Shown: positions 60,360-64,000 of the stretch, piece after piece
How positions within the stretch are numbered: the stretch's first letter is position 1
Layout: each line of letters starts with the position of its first letter
Source of the DNA: Henricia sp. BOLD:AAB3569
Lineage: Eukaryota > Echinodermata > Asteroidea > Spinulosida > Echinasteridae
Reading direction: 5' to 3'
Assembly: GCA_037783545.1 (NCBI GenBank)
Contig: JBBELK010000064.1
Location: 1,550,001 to 1,614,000, forward strand
DNA: 64,000 nt
Position numbers and translations under genes: made by a program
Notes under the pieces: generated by a model
The model's database searches: none
Told to the model about the DNA's origin: nothing
The model's input: only the letters and a program-made list of their open reading frames with translations

Positions 60360-60440
60360 ATCTTCCTTTCGCAAGGGTCCTTGCTGCACACCGAGTTTCC
60401 CGAACTCGGTGTGCAGCAAAGACCCTTGCGAAAGGAAGAT
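60360..60440. repeat. Near-perfect palindrome, ~39-bp arms
   Basis: ATCTTCCTTTCGCAAGGGTC...ACCGAGTT pairs with its reverse complement across a loop of about 3 bases, with one mismatch. It is probably a foldback MITE; the target duplication is not clear. Confidence 0.75.
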
Positions 60441-62628
60441 GTTAAAAAACTGTGCCTATGCTTTTAAGACATTACGCGAATCCTCCGTCTTATTAATTTA
60501 GGCTGGTTCCTTGGTTATACTGCACGGACAACGAAGCTATAATACCTCGGTAGTCAGGGACCCGTTTCGTTTACATGAGGGCGCGTTTGTAAAAAAAATA
60601 ATAACGTCTTCCAAGAGTGAGGTTTTTTCCAGTCAGATGGTTGAATATTTTTTTTTTTTAATTGCAAATCTTGTATGCGGGCTTCGCCAACAAACTTAAG
60701 ACACAATGATGTCAAATTGTTTACATGTGTGCTCTGCTATACCATGGGCTCTACAAACCGCCTGGTTCGACCCCGATAGAAATACACACATGTATACAAA
60801 CAGAGCGTGACGTCATCATGTCGGAATCAGGTCAAGTCGCCCCCTAGCCGAGTCGCCCCTAATGTCTTTAGGTACGTTGCACCTCACACGTAGCCACTCA
60901 TCGCCCTACTCCTGGAATATTTCAGCCTGTCCCAACAAAAGTCTCAAAATAAGCAGAATGGAGTATTTTTAGTGCGCCACTATTCGTTTTCTGCAAATAA
61001 AAGGCGGCCGTGGCTAGCACTGGTGGCTAGGCCCCGTTAATTAACTAGCGCGCCCTCTTCGGTTCATTTGTATTAAAGGTCACGGAAGTGTGAAGGAAAC
61101 CAATATGGCGACGATGACAGCGAAGTGACGAAGTAGCCAAGGTGTCCTTCCAAACACTCAAAGTCTTTTTTGCGATTGGTGAAATCTTTTAGGTTTTTGG
61201 TGGAAGGTCGTCCGTGAAACAAGGTTGGCGTTGCATTTGTTCACTAACCGTATTTTGAGTTTTTGCCTCGAGAAAAGTAAGCCGTGATAATCGGGTGAAC
61301 GACCCAAAAAATCACCGTGATTTAGTTTGACATGTTCATTTGCCTTTGGGCATAGGCCTATGCTATGTTGGGTAAGAGTTGGGAAGTTGATCAAAATTGT
61401 TTTCTCTAAAATGACTCATCTAGCATTGGAATGAGCAGATTTGATATTAAAAAAAACCAAAATTTCGAGTGGGAAAAATTTAATATTTTGTGAGGAAACA
61501 CTTAGAAAATGTTCAGCCTGTCTGAGACTCTCATCATATGTTTTGCACACAAGGCCTGAGGTAAGCCATGATCAAATCATCAATTCTTTCAGGACTTTCT
61601 GTCTATCTACCCGTCATTTTTTTGGAAAGAATTGACTGATCATTGCTTTAGATCATGCGCGCGGGCCAATCGTGCCAATCACGTGGCACCACAACCCGTT
61701 TTGAGAAGTGAAGAGTGTTTCCCAGAAATGTCAGTTTTGAGCTTAAACGGGCGTGTTACTCAAGTAGGCCAAGTATCATTAAAACAAAAGGACCAATGGG
61801 GAAGTTTAACATGTATTCTTCGTCCTTTTGAATATACTGTAAAAATGAATTACATGGCCTCAACTGTTGGGAAATTTAATTTGAAGTTGCATATTTTTCA
61901 GTCGTCATCCCCATTTGCTAATGGGCCTACCATGTCTACAGACTACAAGATAATGACCTTGTTTCCTAAAATTTTTAATTTGTTTTTCTTCAACTTGTTG
62001 CACTTTTACGTGGAGTCTGGCAGAAGCTCACAAGATTAGATAGCGACTTGGAAATCCGTGACGTCATCAGCCGCACAGTCGTGACACTATTATTTATCAA
62101 ATCCGTAACCGAAGTTTGCAAGCTTGATTGCACTGTAAATTATGCCGCCTTTTGTTTCTGTCATTTATCTGTCGGGCTGATTTCTTTTTGATGCAGGTCC
62201 ATTGGAACTGGTTTTCTTTATATTTGTACAAAATATCACGCAATTCCACCTGTGCTGTGGCGAGATTTTCCGCGTTTTCCACCCCAAAAATCACAAAAAT
62301 CGGCAGCTGGCGGGCGCCGTCAACTACCTAGTCTTGATTCAAGACACCAGTACGGACACGACCATGGACATAACAAAACCCGTGCCCATAGCTCCCTCAT
62401 GCTGCGCTTGGCACTGCTGTTTAATGTCAGTTGATGGCGCCCTGTTAACGGCCTGCTCTTGAAGGACAAGATCATAACGCTTGAATTTAAGACTAACCAA
62501 GAAAAAATAACATGCTTCGTGCCAAACAGAGCGCTTTGCATCACATCACAATTTTTGAAGTTGCTGTCTATTCATTTTCATTGATGATCCCGCATGTAAA
62601 CTGCCTTTTTTGGACCAGAAATATCACG
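60441..62628. other. Mostly unassigned; weak promoter candidate near 61079-61113
   Basis: An ETS-like CGGAAGTG (61084-61091) and a YY1-like CCAATATGGCGACG (61100-61113) lie within 30 bp, a combination seen in housekeeping promoters. The ATG inside opens only a seven-codon frame. A 135-residue frame at 61632-62039 has no recognisable domain. I do not call a gene. Confidence 0.3.
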
Positions 62629-63035
62629 GTATTTTTTTCGTATACATTGAACAAAGATTTAAAGAAAATTACCTCCTGGAATCAACAGATCATCACATTC
62701 TAAGATATACTTCCCACTTGCACTTCTGTCGCAAATGTTGCATTTCTGAGATAAATAAATAATAAAATTACTGCATAAAGTAATGCACAAAAAGACGCGG
62801 TGAGCGGTCTGTGCGTAAGCGCGACAACAGAGGGCGCTTCACGCGCGCGTGAATGGTTATCTTGTGCACTAACTAAAGGCAATTTTTGAAGAAGAAAATG
62901 TGATTTTTCTACAGAAAAGAAACATTTGCGACAAAAGTGCAAGTGGGAAACTTGAATATCTTAAAATTACATTATCTTTTGATTCTAGAAGGTAATTTCC
63001 TCCAAATCTTTGTTCAATGTATACGAAAAAATACC
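62629..63035. mobile_element. Foldback/TIR element, ~120-bp arms
   Basis: GGTATTTTTTTCGTATAC at 62629 pairs with GTATACGAAAAAATACC ending at 63035, and the pairing continues inward with mismatches and small indels through CCCACTTGCACTT/AAGTGCAAGTGGG to about 62755 and 62915. The 160-bp centre is GC-rich (GCGCTTCACGCGCGCG). There is no reading frame of interest. Confidence 0.7.
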
Positions 63036-63191
63036 AATCTCACTATTAAACAAACATCTTGCTGCGCCCCAATATAAACAAAAATAATAGTTTTAAAAAT
63101 GCATATCGTCAGAAAGTATGCTGAATTTTTATTACCTATTTAGAAGTTTGAATTGAACAATGTGAGGTTATTGAGCTCGTGCCAATGACGT

Positions 63192-63386
63192 CATTTTGGG
63201 AGTCAAGTAATGCCGCGTCGTTGTGGAAGCAATGTGCGTGCGCATTGTGTGTGTCCATAGCGTGCGTAACGCGCAATGCTAAGGCTCCCATTGGTGAATT
63301 AAACCGCGTTACGCCCACCAGAGACACACACAACGCGCACGCACATCGCTTCCACAATGACTCAGCATTATTTGACTCCCAAAATG
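63192..63386. repeat. Inverted repeat, ~75-bp arms
   Basis: CATTTTGGGAGTCAA...TGTGGAAGC...GTGCGTGCGCATTGTGTGTG pairs with the reversed ...GCGCACGCACATCGCTTCCACA...TTGACTCCCAAAATG segment, with several mismatches. It is a likely MITE; overlapping frames on both strands are due to the symmetry. Confidence 0.65.
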
Positions 63387-64000
63387 GCGTATTTGCACGT
63401 GTTCGAAGGGGGTCAATAGAGCTTATTTTTCATGATGCACCAGGCTTCAGACACGGCAAGAATGCGTTGTGTAACTGATTAGTATTAGTGTACCAAATGC
63501 GCGGGCGATGACGTCACAGATTTCCAAGTCCCTAGAGTAGTTTCTTCTCAAGGCCGAAGCTAAAGGCATACATGTATCAGCCTACCCCTAGAACTATGGG
63601 AAGACTGGTTCCCGCTCCACATATTCTACATATGAATCTCAGAATACATGTGGTCAGAATCTTTTGGTCGGGTAACCGGACTATGGCTAGTTGGGTCATG
63701 AGCCTGCCCTCTTGCGATTACATGTATCCCATAAATGCAGTGACGTCATGCCGTAATCAGTGATAATTTTCACTATGTCAAGTTTGCCGGAAAATCTAAA
63801 GAAAGATAACGTTGGACGAGTTTTTTACTGTTTAGAAGAGTCGGTGGGAAAACTGATCATATCACAGAATTCTTGAGAGTCGAACAACCTCTGTGGTACA
63901 TACATGTATGTTTTTCAGAGTTTGATTTTGATTGTAAATTGAGATTTCTGACACATGTAAACTGACTAAGAAACACATGTACTGTAGCAAAATCCAATAT
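63387..64000. other. No gene seen
   Basis: Only short frames; CRE-like TGACGTCA near 63509 and 63741. Several ACATGTA motifs, which are common across the window. Confidence 0.4.

Noticed and set aside
61632..62039. 135-residue frame
   Set aside because: No domain, no splice or Kozak support, and composition like the surrounding non-coding DNA.

Overview
The window looks like nuclear DNA of an animal, probably a marine invertebrate and perhaps a deuterostome. It has short spliced exons with GT/AG introns, a metazoan homeobox family, an ankyrin-repeat exon, a BEL/Pao-type LTR retrotransposon, many small inverted-repeat transposons and no bacterial gene organisation. The species cannot be fixed from sequence alone. 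The dominant content is two tandem arrays of one divergent paired-like homeobox gene, arranged tail to tail. The left array (about 6.3-34.6 kb, + strand, unit about 2.6 kb) has nine units, called U1-U9 here. The right array (about 39.7-56.8 kb, - strand, unit about 2.95 kb) has six units, R1-R6, numbered from the right. Each complete unit has three exons: a short N-terminal exon, an exon ending at homeodomain residue 46, and an exon starting at residue 47 and carrying a Pro/Ser-rich tail. Intron 2 is phase 0 at the 46/47 position used by many paired-class genes. Layout: 1-3 kb holds one ankyrin exon (- strand) and otherwise nothing recognised. 3.0-6.3 kb holds two inverted-repeat transposons. 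6.3-10.7 kb is an almost perfect 2.2-kb tandem duplication creating broken U1 beside intact U2. U3 and U4 share a 2-bp insertion, and U4 is also split inside its homeodomain exon by an 8.5-kb BEL/Pao element with LTRs that matched wherever compared. U5 is intact, U6, U7 and U9 are deletion derivatives without a homeodomain, and U8 has a frameshifted tail. 34.6-38.9 kb is a rearranged centre with duplicated promoter fragments and hairpin elements. In the right array R1-R5 have intact reading frames, while R6 has lost its homeodomain. 56.8-59.7 kb holds duplicated flank blocks and another 5' gene fragment. 59.7-64 kb shows only palindromes and a weak promoter candidate. Two points stand out. First, homeodomain residue 50, which sets DNA preference, is Lys in every left copy but His (R1, R2, R5) or Asn (R3, R4) in the right copies, so this looks like a family diversifying its target specificity inside a young array. 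Second, the 5' exon is frameshifted in four right copies, but always upstream of an internal Met with a perfect GCCATGC context; that Met is therefore the likely true start, and seven genes (U2, U5, R1-R5) are probably functional. Tandem, fast-evolving paired-like genes recall echinoderm pmar1/micro1/phb clusters and mammalian DUX arrays, but the family assignment here is tentative.
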